Assembly: GCA_046331175.1 (NCBI GenBank)
Contig: JAXLRI010000007.1
Span: 1 to 64,000, forward strand
Direction of reading: 5' to 3'
DNA from: JAWKIW01 sp046331175
Lineage (GTDB): Bacteria > Actinomycetota > Acidimicrobiia > Acidimicrobiales > Acidimicrobilacustridaceae
DNA length: 64,000 nt
Under the pieces are notes generated by a model. The model did not search any database, was not told the DNA's origin, and worked only from the letters and a program-made list of their open reading frames with translations. Below are positions 63,426 through 64,000 of the stretch, piece by piece (positions within the stretch are counted from its first letter, which is position 1; the number at the start of each line of letters is the position of its first letter). The position numbers and the translations under genes are program-made.

Positions 63426-64000
63426 TCAGCGCAAGGCGAAGCCGAGCAGCGACTCGAGCTCGGCCAGCGCATCGTCCGGGTCGACCACCTTGATGGTGGC
63501 CATGCCCATGGCCCGGGCCGGCTTCAGGTTGACCCCGAGGTCGTCGAGGAAGACCGCCTCGGTCGGCTCGATCTCGAGCAGCTCGCACGCCAGCTCGTAG
63601 AAGCGCGGGTCGGGCTTGCGCACGCCCGCCTGAGACGACTCGACCACGGCGTCGAACATGGACAGCACCCGGCCCATCTCGGACTCGCGGTCGACGTGGC
63701 CGTCACCGAGCACGAAGTTGTTCGTGAGCAGCCCGGTGCACAGGTCGGGGTGCTCGTGGATCCGACGCAGCGCCTCGACCATCGCCGGCCGCAGGTCGCC
63801 CATCAACAGCCCCAGCACCTCGCGCCCCGAGACCCGATGGCCGAGGGCATCCGACTCAGCGGCGAAGGCGGCGTCGAACGCGTCCACGTCGATCTCGCTG
63901 CGCTCGAGCCGGGCCCACGCGTTGGTGTCGGGGTCGGTGGCGTTGACCGACCGCAGGAAGCCTGGGGGTAGGCCACGCTCCTCCTCGAAGCGGGCGAACG
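63426..64000 (-). CDS. HAD-family hydrolase (partial, N-terminus beyond window)
   Basis: The frame is open to the window edge. The visible part begins FARFEEERGLPPGFLRSVNATDPDTNAWARLE. That cap segment is typical of HAD-IA phosphatases of the Acad10-N-like group. Motif II (TGLLTNNF), motif III Lys (AGVRKPDPRFYELACELL) and motif IV (AVFLDDLGVNLKPARAMGM) follow. Motif I (DxDxT) lies past position 64000. Confidence 0.88.
   Translation of the reverse strand, partial: FARFEEERGLPPGFLRSVNATDPDTNAWARLERSEIDVDAFDAAFAAESDALGHRVSGREVLGLLMGDLRPAMVEALRRIHEHPDLCTGLLTNNFVLGDGHVDRESEMGRVLSMFDAVVESSQAGVRKPDPRFYELACELLEIEPTEAVFLDDLGVNLKPARAMGMATIKVVDPDDALAELESLLGFALR

Overview
This is high-GC DNA (roughly 70%) packed with short-spaced genes on both strands. 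The gene content and order point to an actinomycetote, and I infer class Acidimicrobiia (Iamia-like) from the block order, the fused Kgd-type 2-oxoglutarate decarboxylase, the mprA-mprB-pepD-like module and the UvrD2-type helicase. No rRNA, tRNA, CRISPR array, transposase or prophage was seen. The taxonomic call is an inference, not a measurement.

The left 28 kb is a core chromosomal block, mostly on the minus strand and read right to left: rpmB (divergent), DAK2/FakA-like kinase, recG, [accessory insert], rsmD, coaD, coiled-coil protein, DUF177 (YceD), rpmF, plsX, acpP, rnc, mutM, smc, [second insert], ftsY, BON-domain protein and ffh (cut by the left edge). Many junctions overlap by four bases (GTGA or ATGA), so translational coupling is likely. 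Insert one (about 20.34-24.08 kb, between recG and rsmD) carries a C4 mini-protein, a small membrane protein, a secreted PHB-depolymerase-like lipoprotein and two adjacent type II toxin-antitoxin modules (RHH-MazF and HigB-HigA type). Insert two (about 3.4-10.5 kb) carries an envelope-stress set (response regulator, histidine kinase, HtrA protease) divergent from a MoxR-DUF58-VWA cluster.

From 28 to 40 kb the genes are mixed: a cold-shock-like protein, GTP-dependent PEP carboxykinase, a small heat-shock protein with its own promoter and a possible operator, a stand-alone AsnC-type ligand domain, a MhuD-like heme-degrading enzyme, SEC-C methionine aminopeptidase, twin DUF4333 lipoproteins divergent from a MarR-ABC exporter operon, a HAD phosphatase and an orphan Imm5-like immunity protein.

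From 40 to 45 kb a minus-strand catabolic-looking run (alpha/beta hydrolase, CaiB/AMACR-type CoA transferase/racemase, PIG-L deacetylase, maleylacetate-reductase-like dehydrogenase) sits behind a perfect 18-bp TetR-style palindrome. From 45 to 58 kb there are a ferric-reductase-like membrane protein, galT-galK, two Pro-rich or anchored membrane proteins, a BtuF-like metal receptor, a PH-SHOCT protein, a mini-zincin, a frameshifted multi-membrane-span GT-C-like gene, a UvrD2-like helicase, a DUF2505 protein, a PaaI-like thioesterase and xth. The right end holds a DsbA/FrnE-like protein, kgd (1200 aa), a DODA-type dioxygenase and a HAD phosphatase cut by the right edge.

The most notable non-gene signal is at the starts of about 19 genes. 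Each has a TANNNT hexamer 6-10 nt upstream of the start codon and usually no Shine-Dalgarno, which is the signature of leaderless transcription. Three genes need attention: rnc has no ATG/GTG/TTG upstream of its conserved core, map appears to have lost one base in a C7 run, and the GT-C-like gene is split between two frames. I did not find a clearly new multi-gene system; the best candidates for unknown biology are the helically phased repeats upstream of kgd, the regulated small operons and the recG-rsmD insert.
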